16,516 bases of DNA, from assembly GCA_003158415.1 (NCBI GenBank), contig PMJA01000279.1, positions 1,034 to 17,549 of the forward strand, read 5' to 3'. Within the stretch, counting starts at the first letter, position 1, and every line of letters starts with the position of its first letter. Source of the stretch: Methylobacter sp. Its GTDB lineage: Bacteria > Pseudomonadota > Gammaproteobacteria > Methylococcales > Methylomonadaceae. The notes below the pieces were generated by a model that saw nothing but the letters and a program-made list of their open reading frames with translations, did not search any database and had not been told where the DNA came from. Made by a program: the position numbers and the translations under genes. Shown here one piece after another: positions 1 to 6,807 of the stretch.

Positions 1-138
1 TTGGGAAGCAGGCTCCGAAGGGATGCCCCGGCCATTCGCAAGGCATGGGGAGTGGACATTCAATTCACGATGATTGGTGGTCGGACGATGGTCGTCATGG
101 AACCGCTGCCACAGGTAGGTGGCATTGGAGTTTCATAA
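1..138 (+). CDS. 3' end of an unidentified protein gene (partial)
   Basis: An open frame enters from the left edge and ends at TAA 136-138, giving 45 residues with no start inside the window. The visible tail is basic and then hydrophobic (a stretch around RRDAPAIRKAWGV followed by FTMIGGRTMVVMEP). It looks like a small winged-helix-type end domain, as found at the C-terminus of some replication helicase/primase proteins of prophages and integrative elements; that resemblance is weak. The last residues (QVGGIGVS) are encoded by the first unit of the GGTGGC repeat cluster, so the original C-terminus may have been replaced when the repeat arose. The strand matches the rest of the window. Function is not assigned. 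Confidence 0.4.
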   Translation: MGSRLRRDAPAIRKAWGVDIQFTMIGGRTMVVMEPLPQVGGIGVS

Positions 139-249
139 GCCACCTCAATGCCACCTAAGCCACCTTGGAAGCCACCAATGCCACCTAATTATTACCGTTA
201 CAGGGCAAGGAGTTACGTCGATGCAGGTGGCTTTGGTGGCTTTGGTGGC
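112..249. repeat. GGTGGC/GCCACC repeat cluster with inverted arms
   Basis: One GGTGGC unit lies at about 118-123, five GCCACC units follow between about 139 and 186, and three GGTGGC units lie at 226-249 with a 9-base period (GGTGGCTTT). The sequence TAGGTGGCATTGG near 117-129 is exactly complementary to CCAATGCCACCTA near 175-187, so a long hairpin can form. The block lies between the end of the gene at 1-138 and the FimV-like fragment. It fits a degenerate minisatellite that also served as a recombination junction; the second part is inference. An open frame through it (148-432) encodes Pro-rich then Gly/Phe-rich sequence and then reads the FimV fragment out of frame, so I do not call it a gene. 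Confidence 0.7.
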
Positions 250-806
250 GAAAACGTAAAGATGACGAAAAATCGGCTAACTCCGGCCTATTTACCCCCT
301 CAAATATCAATAAGGCCCCTGAACTTAAAGATTATTTTTCTACATCGATTGAAAAAGAGAGCGCTAATAATGCGGATGCAGTTAGCGCAAGCTCTTTATT
401 CAAAGAATCTTCATTCGGCAAGTTTGATATAGATCAGGATGAAATTGATCCGGTTTCCGAGGCGGATGTTTATATGGCGGTTGGGCGCTATCAACAAGCT
501 GAAGAGTTGATGAGGAATGTCATTAAAGAGCAGCCTGACCGGGATGAATGTAAATTGAAACTGTTGGAAATCTTTTTTTCAACCGAAAACAATCTGGCTT
601 TCGAAGCTTATGCCAACGAATTGGCTCAAGCAGGCAAAAAAGATGATATTGCGTTTTGGGGGAAAGTTGCTGAAATGGGCTGTGATATTTGTCAGAGTTC
701 GACTTTGTTTTCTAGTGGAGCATGCGGATACGCTTCGAAAAACAATAACGACAGTATCGATTTTGACTTAAGTACGCTGACCAAAACCGATGAGAGTGAC
801 CGCTAA
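249..806 (+). pseudogene. fimV: FimV-like protein remnant, truncated at both ends
   Basis: The frame is open from 189 to the TAA at 804-806, with recognisable protein from about 249. It starts with a basic stretch (RKRKDDEK) of the kind that follows the FimV transmembrane helix, then a Ser/Asp-rich linker. From about 462 comes the FimV-type TPR unit: EADVYMAVGRYQQAEEL, then a KLKLLEIFF helix and a FEAYANELAQAG segment. FimV is an inner-membrane, peptidoglycan-binding hub protein for type IV pili and polarity. The N-terminal LysM and transmembrane region is missing because the frame runs back into the repeat block. The conserved C-terminal TPR domain (usually with a TKLDLA motif) is absent because the frame stops soon after an acidic linker. 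A shorter ORF from ATG 474 (110 residues) could still be translated. The family assignment is fairly firm; pseudogene status is inferred from the double truncation. Confidence 0.65.
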
Positions 807-938
807 GGCTATAGGCACATACACAGATAGATTACTCTAATAAGAAGTCTGTTAAACTCTGTCAGATTTATTTCAAAGCCGCCTTGTGACACTCTCTTTG
901 AGTCTATTACGGAACAATTATTTTTGACATCATTTATT

Positions 939-944
939 AGTAGG
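939..944 (+). promoter_or_regulatory. Ribosome binding site that sets the prsT start
   Basis: AGTAGG lies 9 bases before ATG 954. A longer frame begins at TTG 924 but has no comparable purine-rich site. The ATG also places a basic stretch directly before the membrane helix, as expected for an N-in signal anchor. I therefore prefer 954. Confidence 0.5.
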
Positions 945-953
945 CTAGTTAAA

Positions 954-3404
954 ATGTCCCATCTTCATCGTAACAAAAAAAAGATATTAGTTGTTTCAAT
1001 TATTTTAGCAGTGCTGGTGCTGGGACTGGTTCTATGGCTGTTTCTGGGTAGATCTGATAAGAATATCGATTCTGAAGAACATTTGCAAAAAGGTGTTGAA
1101 TACATCAATAAGGGCGAGTACGAGAAAGCCAAGCTTGAATTAAAAACATCCAGTCAATCAGGCAAAGATACCGCTGAAACTTATTATTACATGGCTTTGG
1201 TAGATGAAAAGAACAGGCAGTTCAGGGAGATGAAAGAAAACTTGCTAAAAACTGTTGAATTGGCTCCGACCTACACTGTTGCCAGATTAAAGCTTGGAAA
1301 AGTTCAACTGCTATTTGGCGAGGTCGACGAAGCAATGAAGCAAGCTGAATTTGTGCTGAAGGATTCTAGCCGGAATCTGGACGCCCTCGCATTAAAGGCC
1401 TCAGTGCTCATCAAACAAAAGAAACTGGCAGAAGCACTGGTTATTATTGACGATATATTGAAAGAAAATCCAAACAATAGTGAGGTATTGAGTCTAAAGG
1501 CTTTTATTTATATGGAAAAAAAAGATTATACCCAAGCCTTGGATTTAATAAATGCGGCAAGAAAATCGGATGCCGACAATCTGAACTTTGATTTTTTTAA
1601 AATTCAACTGGATGCCAAGAACCAAAACATAGATGCCGTTATCGCTGATTATCAAAAAATAATTGCTGAACATCCCGATAACCAGGAGTTTAAAGTTACG
1701 CTGGCAAAAATTTATGCCCAGTCAGGTAAAACAAAAGAGGCGGAAGCATTATTACGCAGCATTATTGAATCTAATCCTAATAATATCCAGTCAAAACTCA
1801 TGTTGCTTGATTTTTTAACCGCGACAGCTAAAGAAAAAGTTAATGACCAATTTAACCAATTTTTGGAGGAACATAAGGATCAACCACGGATTCAGCTTGG
1901 GCTTGCAAACTGGATGATCGAGAGAAGAAATTTTGACGAAGCCAAGATTGGCCTCAATCGGGTTATTAAGTCGGAGAAAAATTCGAAAGTAGGGTTGGCT
2001 GCAAAAACGCTATTGGCAAAAGTGGCGTTTGACACTAAAGATTTTGGGGGGGCTGGAACAATTGTCGACGATATTTTAGACGCAAACTCAAATTATGATG
2101 ATGCTACTATTTTAAAAGCGAGAATATTTTTGACAAAAGAAAAATACGATGAGGCCATTGCTCTATTAAATAAAATTATCTGGGGCAAAGAAGACTCTGA
2201 AGAAGCGCAGATGTTGCTTGGACAAATATTTGTAATTAAAGGCGATATAAAACAGGCTGATACGCATTTCTTAAAAGTTCTTGAAATTAATCCGGCAAAT
2301 TTTCAGGCAGTAACATATGCTTATGATAAGGCAGTGAGGGAAAATGACTTTAAATATGCAAAGAAACTTGTTGAAAAAGCGTTAAAACTAAGCCCTGGCA
2401 ATATCGTTTTTCTTGAAAAGCTGGTCAATATAAACCTGGCAGAAAGCGACTGGGAAGGTGCTAAGGATACCATACTGAAAATTACAAATATGCCCAATCC
2501 CCTTGCCCATGACCTGGCTAATTATCTACTTGGACAAGTTCTTCAGGGGGAAGGTGATTATGCTAAAGCAGTTGAAGTTTATAAAAATCTATTAATAAAA
2601 TTCCCGGAACACAGTGATGCTTTAGGTAATCTGGCTCAATGCTATGAGAAATTGAATAAACGGGATGAGATGATTGCTTTTACAGATGGCTTAATAGCTG
2701 AAAATCCCAAAAACGTTGCTGCGGGTATTCTGCTCGGTGATTTATATCTAATGGATAAAAAACTTGATAAGGGAGCCATGTTGCTAACAAACCTGATTAA
2801 GGATAATCCTCAAATTCCTCAACTCTATGTCTTGTTGGCAAGCACAAAATCAGCTATGAACGACAACAAAGGCGCCATCAGCGTTTATCAGGACGGACTT
2901 AAACAGAATCCGGAAAACATCACATTATCACTATCCCTGGCATCAAAGTATGATGAGTTGGGTGATTATGATTCCGCCGCTTCCCTTTATGAGTCATTAC
3001 TGAATAAGAATCCAAATCTGGATGTTGCAATCAATAACTTAGCGGTTCTTTTAAGCGAACATTATACTGACCCTGAAAAATTGGAAAAAGCCGGTCATCT
3101 CGCCGGAAAATTTAAAGATTCAACTCAACCTTATTTTAAAGATACCTATGCCTGGATATTAATTAAACAAGGTAAGGTCAACGACGGTATAAAAATATTA
3201 AACGAAATAACTGCGACTACACCGAATGTTCCTGTGTTCAGATATCATTTAGGTGTTGCCTACTATAAAAACGGAAACAATAGTTCAGCAATGAATGAGA
3301 TTAAACAAGCGCTTGAATTAGGAAAGAAGACTGGGGATTTTGCTGAGAAAAAATCGGCTGAAACATTACTCGAAGAAATTATAGCTAAAATCAGAGGCCA
3401 TTGA
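954..3404 (+). CDS. prsT: XrtA/PEP-CTERM system TPR-repeat protein PrsT
   Basis: A protein of 816 residues. Residues 1-10 are basic (HRNKKK) and residues 11-32 form one hydrophobic helix, so it is probably anchored in the inner membrane with a large periplasmic part. Almost all the rest is TPR repeats about 34 residues long, recognisable by repeated units such as YTQALDLI, LAEALVIIDDILKENPNN, YDEAIALLNKII and YAKAVEVYKNLL. At least a dozen are visible. This length and architecture, together with the export genes that follow, match the PrsT family found in exosortase A loci, where it is an accessory protein; its exact biochemical role is not established. Many PrsT proteins begin with a lipoprotein or cleavable signal, whereas here there is no lipobox. 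It is the first complete gene of the operon and lies 100 bases before the export lipoprotein. The DNA is AT-rich compared with the last operon genes. Confidence 0.82.
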   Translation: MSHLHRNKKKILVVSIILAVLVLGLVLWLFLGRSDKNIDSEEHLQKGVEYINKGEYEKAKLELKTSSQSGKDTAETYYYMALVDEKNRQFREMKENLLKTVELAPTYTVARLKLGKVQLLFGEVDEAMKQAEFVLKDSSRNLDALALKASVLIKQKKLAEALVIIDDILKENPNNSEVLSLKAFIYMEKKDYTQALDLINAARKSDADNLNFDFFKIQLDAKNQNIDAVIADYQKIIAEHPDNQEFKVTLAKIYAQSGKTKEAEALLRSIIESNPNNIQSKLMLLDFLTATAKEKVNDQFNQFLEEHKDQPRIQLGLANWMIERRNFDEAKIGLNRVIKSEKNSKVGLAAKTLLAKVAFDTKDFGGAGTIVDDILDANSNYDDATILKARIFLTKEKYDEAIALLNKIIWGKEDSEEAQMLLGQIFVIKGDIKQADTHFLKVLEINPANFQAVTYAYDKAVRENDFKYAKKLVEKALKLSPGNIVFLEKLVNINLAESDWEGAKDTILKITNMPNPLAHDLANYLLGQVLQGEGDYAKAVEVYKNLLIKFPEHSDALGNLAQCYEKLNKRDEMIAFTDGLIAENPKNVAAGILLGDLYLMDKKLDKGAMLLTNLIKDNPQIPQLYVLLASTKSAMNDNKGAISVYQDGLKQNPENITLSLSLASKYDELGDYDSAASLYESLLNKNPNLDVAINNLAVLLSEHYTDPEKLEKAGHLAGKFKDSTQPYFKDTYAWILIKQGKVNDGIKILNEITATTPNVPVFRYHLGVAYYKNGNNSSAMNEIKQALELGKKTGDFAEKKSAETLLEEIIAKIRGH

Positions 3405-3504
3405 TTGTTGGGAACTAATTTTGAAAATTTTGATCGGACAGAATCGCTGTTATGGCGTTTCTCTTTTGCCAATACAATATTTATATGATTAAGGGGGGAT
3501 TAGT

Positions 3505-4158
3505 GTGGGGGTTCTAGCGAAAATAATAGGGGTGTTTCCTATGCTTGTCTTGCTGATTTCAGGTTGTGGATACCCGCAATTAACCCAAGAAGATGATGCT
3601 GTCATTCCTGCAGACTATACTTATATCATTGGCCCTGGCGACAATGTTCAAATTTTTGTGTGGGGAAATCCGGATATATCGACCACGGCGCATGTCAGGC
3701 CGGATGGGAAAATCACTATTCCGTTGGTTGAAGATCTTTTGGCGAGCGGAAAAACACCGTCCCAATTAGCCAGGGTAATGGAAAAAGCGCTGTCTAAGTA
3801 CGTCAGGGATCCGCAAGTAGTCATTATGGTTTCCGGGGGATTAGGTAGTTATAGCCAGCAAGTCAGGGTTATAGGGCAATTAAGCGGTGGCGGCGGTACC
3901 GGCGGTGGTGGTTCTGCGCATTATTCCGCTAAAACCTTTCCGTATAAGAGAGATATGACCTTGCTTGATTTGGTGATACAGATTGGAGGTCTGGGGCAAT
4001 ACGCCGATGGCAATCGGGCCAGTATTATTCGCAATATTGATGGGGAGCCTCAGCACTTCGGAATTAGAATTGACGACTTAGTTGATGATGCCGATTTTAC
4101 TGCGAATGTAAAAATACTACCCGGCGACATTGTTATCATACCGCAAGCATTTTTTTAA
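3505..4158 (+). CDS. XrtA-type polysaccharide export lipoprotein (Wza-like)
   Basis: A protein of 217 residues starting at GTG 3505, with a strong purine-rich ribosome binding site (AAGGGGGGAT, 3491-3500) just upstream. Residues 1-21 are a lipoprotein signal ending in the lipobox LISGC, with Cys21 as the lipidation site. Residues about 38-109 are the polysaccharide export domain (YIIGPGDNVQIFVWGNPD, then VRPDGKITIPLVEDLLASG). Residues about 118-216 are an SLBB-type beta-grasp domain ending in the usual LPGDIVIIPQ. Members of this family form the periplasmic and outer-membrane conduit for exopolysaccharide. It lacks the long C-terminal part of E. coli Wza, as is normal for the XrtA type, so a partner barrel is expected; the gene at 6808 is a candidate. 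Unusual is a Gly/Ser insert at residues 127-137 inside the SLBB domain. Confidence 0.88.
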   Translation: MGVLAKIIGVFPMLVLLISGCGYPQLTQEDDAVIPADYTYIIGPGDNVQIFVWGNPDISTTAHVRPDGKITIPLVEDLLASGKTPSQLARVMEKALSKYVRDPQVVIMVSGGLGSYSQQVRVIGQLSGGGGTGGGGSAHYSAKTFPYKRDMTLLDLVIQIGGLGQYADGNRASIIRNIDGEPQHFGIRIDDLVDDADFTANVKILPGDIVIIPQAFF

Positions 4159-4208
4159 AAATTGAATGAAAATTAAACGTATCATGTCGAAAATGTCGGC
4201 TAATTAAT

Positions 4209-5765
4209 ATGCAAGAGCAATTATATGAAATTCTTTATTTTTTAAAGGGTGCTTTAAAATACAAATGGGCAGCCCTTGGTATCGCTTGGGTGTTATGCTT
4301 GTGCGGATGGCTATTTGTATCAACGATGCCTGATAAATATACGTCCGTCGCTAGAGTTCGTATTGAGACAAAAACCATGTTGCAGCCGTTGCTGGGGGGC
4401 ATGGCGATTCAATCTGATATAAAATCATTGCTCCGTGTCATGCAGCAATTGATGTTTACGAAAGGTAATCTCGAACAGATTATTAAGCTGTCTGATTTAG
4501 CTAAAACGGTAAAAACACCCGCCGAACGGGAAAAACTCATTGAAGACTTGAAAAAGGATATTCACATCAATGGAGGAGCGGAGGATATGTATACCATACA
4601 ATACGATGCGAATACTCCTGATGAAGCTAAAAATGTTGTACAAGCTGTTTTAACTGTTTTTTCCGAACAAACTCAATTGTCTACTCAAGGCAATACTACC
4701 AATGCCCAACGCTTTATAGATGAACAAATCCAAGAATATGAGATGCGTTTACGCAATGGAGAAAAAGTGCGGGAAAATTTTAAACGTGCCAATATAGGCT
4801 TGTTACCCGGCCAAGGAAGTGATCAAATTGGTCAAATACAGGCGATGACTACGGCATTGGAAGAGGCAAAGCTGGGATTAAAGGAAGCTGCGTCAAGAAA
4901 AGAAACGTTAAAGGAACAATTAGAGGAAGCGTTAACATCGGGTGATGACGACGACGAGTGGGGAAGTCCAGCGGCCGCTGGCGCTGGACTTGCGCAGGAT
5001 GATGCCCAAATTACTGCGCTTAAAGAGAAAAAAAATAATCTTTTGATTAAATTTACAGAAAATCACCCTGAAGTTAAATATATTGACAAAACCATCAGAG
5101 AACTACAGATGCGTAACGCCGCAAAACAGGCCAATGTGGTGGAAGCAGGCGGGCTTGAGCCAGCAGTGCTGACGAATCCTTATGTTCAAGGTATAAAGGT
5201 GGCCATCAATGAAGTTGACGCCAATATTGCTTCAATTAATTCCCGCGTCGATCTTTTTCAGCAACGTTTACAAAAAGCTCAAGATGAGCTGAATACCAGG
5301 CTTTCAATAGAAACTGAAATGGAGAATTTAAACAGGGATTATGGTCAAATAAAGGGTAATTTCGACCGGCTGCTCGCAAGCCGGGAAACTGCGACCATGT
5401 CCGAGAAAGTAGGGAACGAGACGGAGGCGTTAAAGTTTAAAATTGCAGATGCTCCCAATACGCCTTTACAGCCTTCTGCACAAAAACGGAAGCTTTTATA
5501 CTCGGTTGTGTTAGTTGTAGGCATACTATTTGGATCAGGCATAGCTTTATTGCTTTATCTGATCAGGCCGACCGTTATGTCACTATCACAGCTCCGGCGG
5601 CTGACGGGGTTACCGGTTTTAGGCAATGTTTCTTTAAAACAAAGCCTGGCCTATTCAGTCAGACACAAAAAAGAAGCGCTTAATTATAGTATTGCAGTAA
5701 CAGGATTATTTATAACTTATATGGGCTTTATGGCGTTTGATATTTTTAGGACTATGCATGATTGA
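4209..5765 (+). CDS. XrtA-type chain-length determinant protein (Wzz/polysaccharide co-polymerase)
   Basis: A protein of 518 residues. A first membrane helix lies at about 19-39 and is followed by the Wzz domain (PDKYTSVARVRIETKTMLQPLL). A long, charged coiled-coil region covers about 160-410. A Pro-rich approach (DAPNTPLQPSAQKRK) leads to the second membrane helix at about 430-453. This is the classic layout of inner-membrane co-polymerases that set polymer length and pair with a tyrosine autokinase, which is the next gene, 30 bases downstream. Two features are unusual. An acidic and Ala/Gly-rich loop lies at residues 244-258 (SGDDDDEW then PAAAGAG) in the coiled-coil region. A third hydrophobic stretch lies near the C-terminus at about 492-512. 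The ATG at 4209 has only a weak ribosome binding site, but it places the first helix correctly. Confidence 0.88.
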   Translation: MQEQLYEILYFLKGALKYKWAALGIAWVLCLCGWLFVSTMPDKYTSVARVRIETKTMLQPLLGGMAIQSDIKSLLRVMQQLMFTKGNLEQIIKLSDLAKTVKTPAEREKLIEDLKKDIHINGGAEDMYTIQYDANTPDEAKNVVQAVLTVFSEQTQLSTQGNTTNAQRFIDEQIQEYEMRLRNGEKVRENFKRANIGLLPGQGSDQIGQIQAMTTALEEAKLGLKEAASRKETLKEQLEEALTSGDDDDEWGSPAAAGAGLAQDDAQITALKEKKNNLLIKFTENHPEVKYIDKTIRELQMRNAAKQANVVEAGGLEPAVLTNPYVQGIKVAINEVDANIASINSRVDLFQQRLQKAQDELNTRLSIETEMENLNRDYGQIKGNFDRLLASRETATMSEKVGNETEALKFKIADAPNTPLQPSAQKRKLLYSVVLVVGILFGSGIALLLYLIRPTVMSLSQLRRLTGLPVLGNVSLKQSLAYSVRHKKEALNYSIAVTGLFITYMGFMAFDIFRTMHD

Positions 5766-5795
5766 AAAGCATTTATTAAAATTTTAGGGGTGTAA

Positions 5796-6710
5796 ATGAG
5801 CATCATTGAAAAAGCTTTAAACAAAGCCAAGGATGAAGGGCAAAAATTAAATAACGCATCTGATTTTTATAATGAAACCGGGGAGAGTACCGATACCAAG
5901 AACAATTCGCCGGATAATGCGCCTGTCATCACTGTCAGCGCAAAACAAGAACAACGGCCGGTTAATAAGGACATTGTAGTCTTGGATTGGCCGCGATTGA
6001 CGAGCTTAGGTTTTATCAATCCAGAGGATTCAAATACGCAAGACATAGAAGAATACAGAAATATTAAACGTCCTTTGGTCAGTAATGCTTTCGGAAAAGG
6101 AAGTGAGGGGATTACAAGGGCGAATCTCATTTTAGTAACCAGCAGTGTGCCTGGTGAAGGTAAAACATTTACGGCCATTAATCTTGCCTTAAGTATTGCC
6201 AATGAACTCGATAAACAAGTGTTATTGATTGATGCCGATGTAGCCCGTCCTTCTGTTTCCAAGGCATTGGGGCTCAGATCTGAGCCGGGATTGATTGACT
6301 ATCTGGAAAGCAGGGATATCACCTTTTCAGATATTGCAATTAAAACCTCTCAGCCTGGACTTCAAGTGATTCCAGCCGGCAAGTCGCATAAGCATTCTAC
6401 CGAATTGTTGTCCAGTAATAAAATGGCCTTATTGGTAGATGAGTTGAGCTACCGGTATCCCGATAGAATCGTCATCTTCGATTCGCCGCCTTTGCTGGCG
6501 GCAACTCAAGCCGAGATTTTAGCTAAGTTTGTCGGTCAAGTTGTGTTAGTCATAGAAGCGGAAAAAACCCTACAAAATGTGGTCATGGAGAGTGTTGAAA
6601 AATTGGCGGCTTGCGACGTGGTTTTGGCAGTGTTCAATAAAACAAAAAGAAACATGGAGGCGGATTATTATGGATACGGTTATGGTTATGGACACTATGC
6701 GAATAAATGA
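5796..6710 (+). CDS. XrtA-associated tyrosine autokinase (CpsD/CapB family)
   Basis: A cytoplasmic P-loop protein of 304 residues. It begins with the SIIEKALNKA motif typical of kinases that dock on Wzz-type partners. Walker A is SSVPGEGKT (116-124), Walker A' is VLLIDADVARPS (142-153) and Walker B is IVIFDSPP (225-232). The C-terminus is a tyrosine cluster (residues 291-301, about six Tyr alternating with Gly), the expected autophosphorylation tail. Such kinases cycle between phosphorylated and unphosphorylated forms to control polymer assembly, acting on the partner encoded just upstream. AGGGG at 5786-5790 is a good ribosome binding site. The protein lacks membrane helices, as in the split two-protein form of the system. 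Confidence 0.9.
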   Translation: MSIIEKALNKAKDEGQKLNNASDFYNETGESTDTKNNSPDNAPVITVSAKQEQRPVNKDIVVLDWPRLTSLGFINPEDSNTQDIEEYRNIKRPLVSNAFGKGSEGITRANLILVTSSVPGEGKTFTAINLALSIANELDKQVLLIDADVARPSVSKALGLRSEPGLIDYLESRDITFSDIAIKTSQPGLQVIPAGKSHKHSTELLSSNKMALLVDELSYRYPDRIVIFDSPPLLAATQAEILAKFVGQVVLVIEAEKTLQNVVMESVEKLAACDVVLAVFNKTKRNMEADYYGYGYGYGHYANK

Positions 6711-6731
6711 ACATAGAATATTTCGTGAGAC

Positions 6732-6760
6732 GTCATAGCTGGCGCCCGTGGATTTATAAT
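6732..6760 (+). promoter_or_regulatory. Possible sigma-70 promoter before the barrel gene
   Basis: A perfect TATAAT lies at 6755-6760, in the 97-base gap between the kinase and barrel genes. Seventeen bases upstream is GTCATA (6732-6737), which matches the -35 consensus at only three of six bases. The gap and the good -10 box allow an internal promoter, but AT-rich gaps often contain such boxes by chance. Confidence 0.25.
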
Positions 6761-6807
6761 TAACTGCAAGCTATTTGTTCATATATATATTCGTATTTAG
6801 CCGCAAC

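Noticed and set aside
148..432. 94-residue ORF starting MPPKPPWKPP
   Set aside because: It is made of repeat-encoded Pro and Gly sequence and then reads the FimV fragment in the wrong frame. The last 60 residues are a shadow.
840..860. TGTTAAA sequence considered as a third dif-like site left of the operon
   Set aside because: Only the core of the XerD arm fits (8 of 11) and the adjacent bases do not resemble the central region or the XerC arm.
924..953. TTG start for prsT, 10 residues upstream
   Set aside because: The ATG at 954 has a better ribosome binding site and places the basic stretch directly before the membrane helix.
3417..3429. AATTTT-G-AAAATT palindrome after prsT considered as a terminator
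   Set aside because: The stem is only A and T with a one-base centre, so it cannot form a stable terminator hairpin.
3454..3472. Possible sigma-54 promoter (TGG...TTTTGC) before the export lipoprotein gene
   Set aside because: The GG and GC elements are two bases too far apart for the -24/-12 spacing, although PrsR-type sigma-54 control would have made sense here.
6775..6807. TTG start for the barrel protein, 11 residues upstream
   Set aside because: It would add a second hydrophobic stretch before an already long signal peptide. ATG 6808 is simpler, but the choice is not certain.
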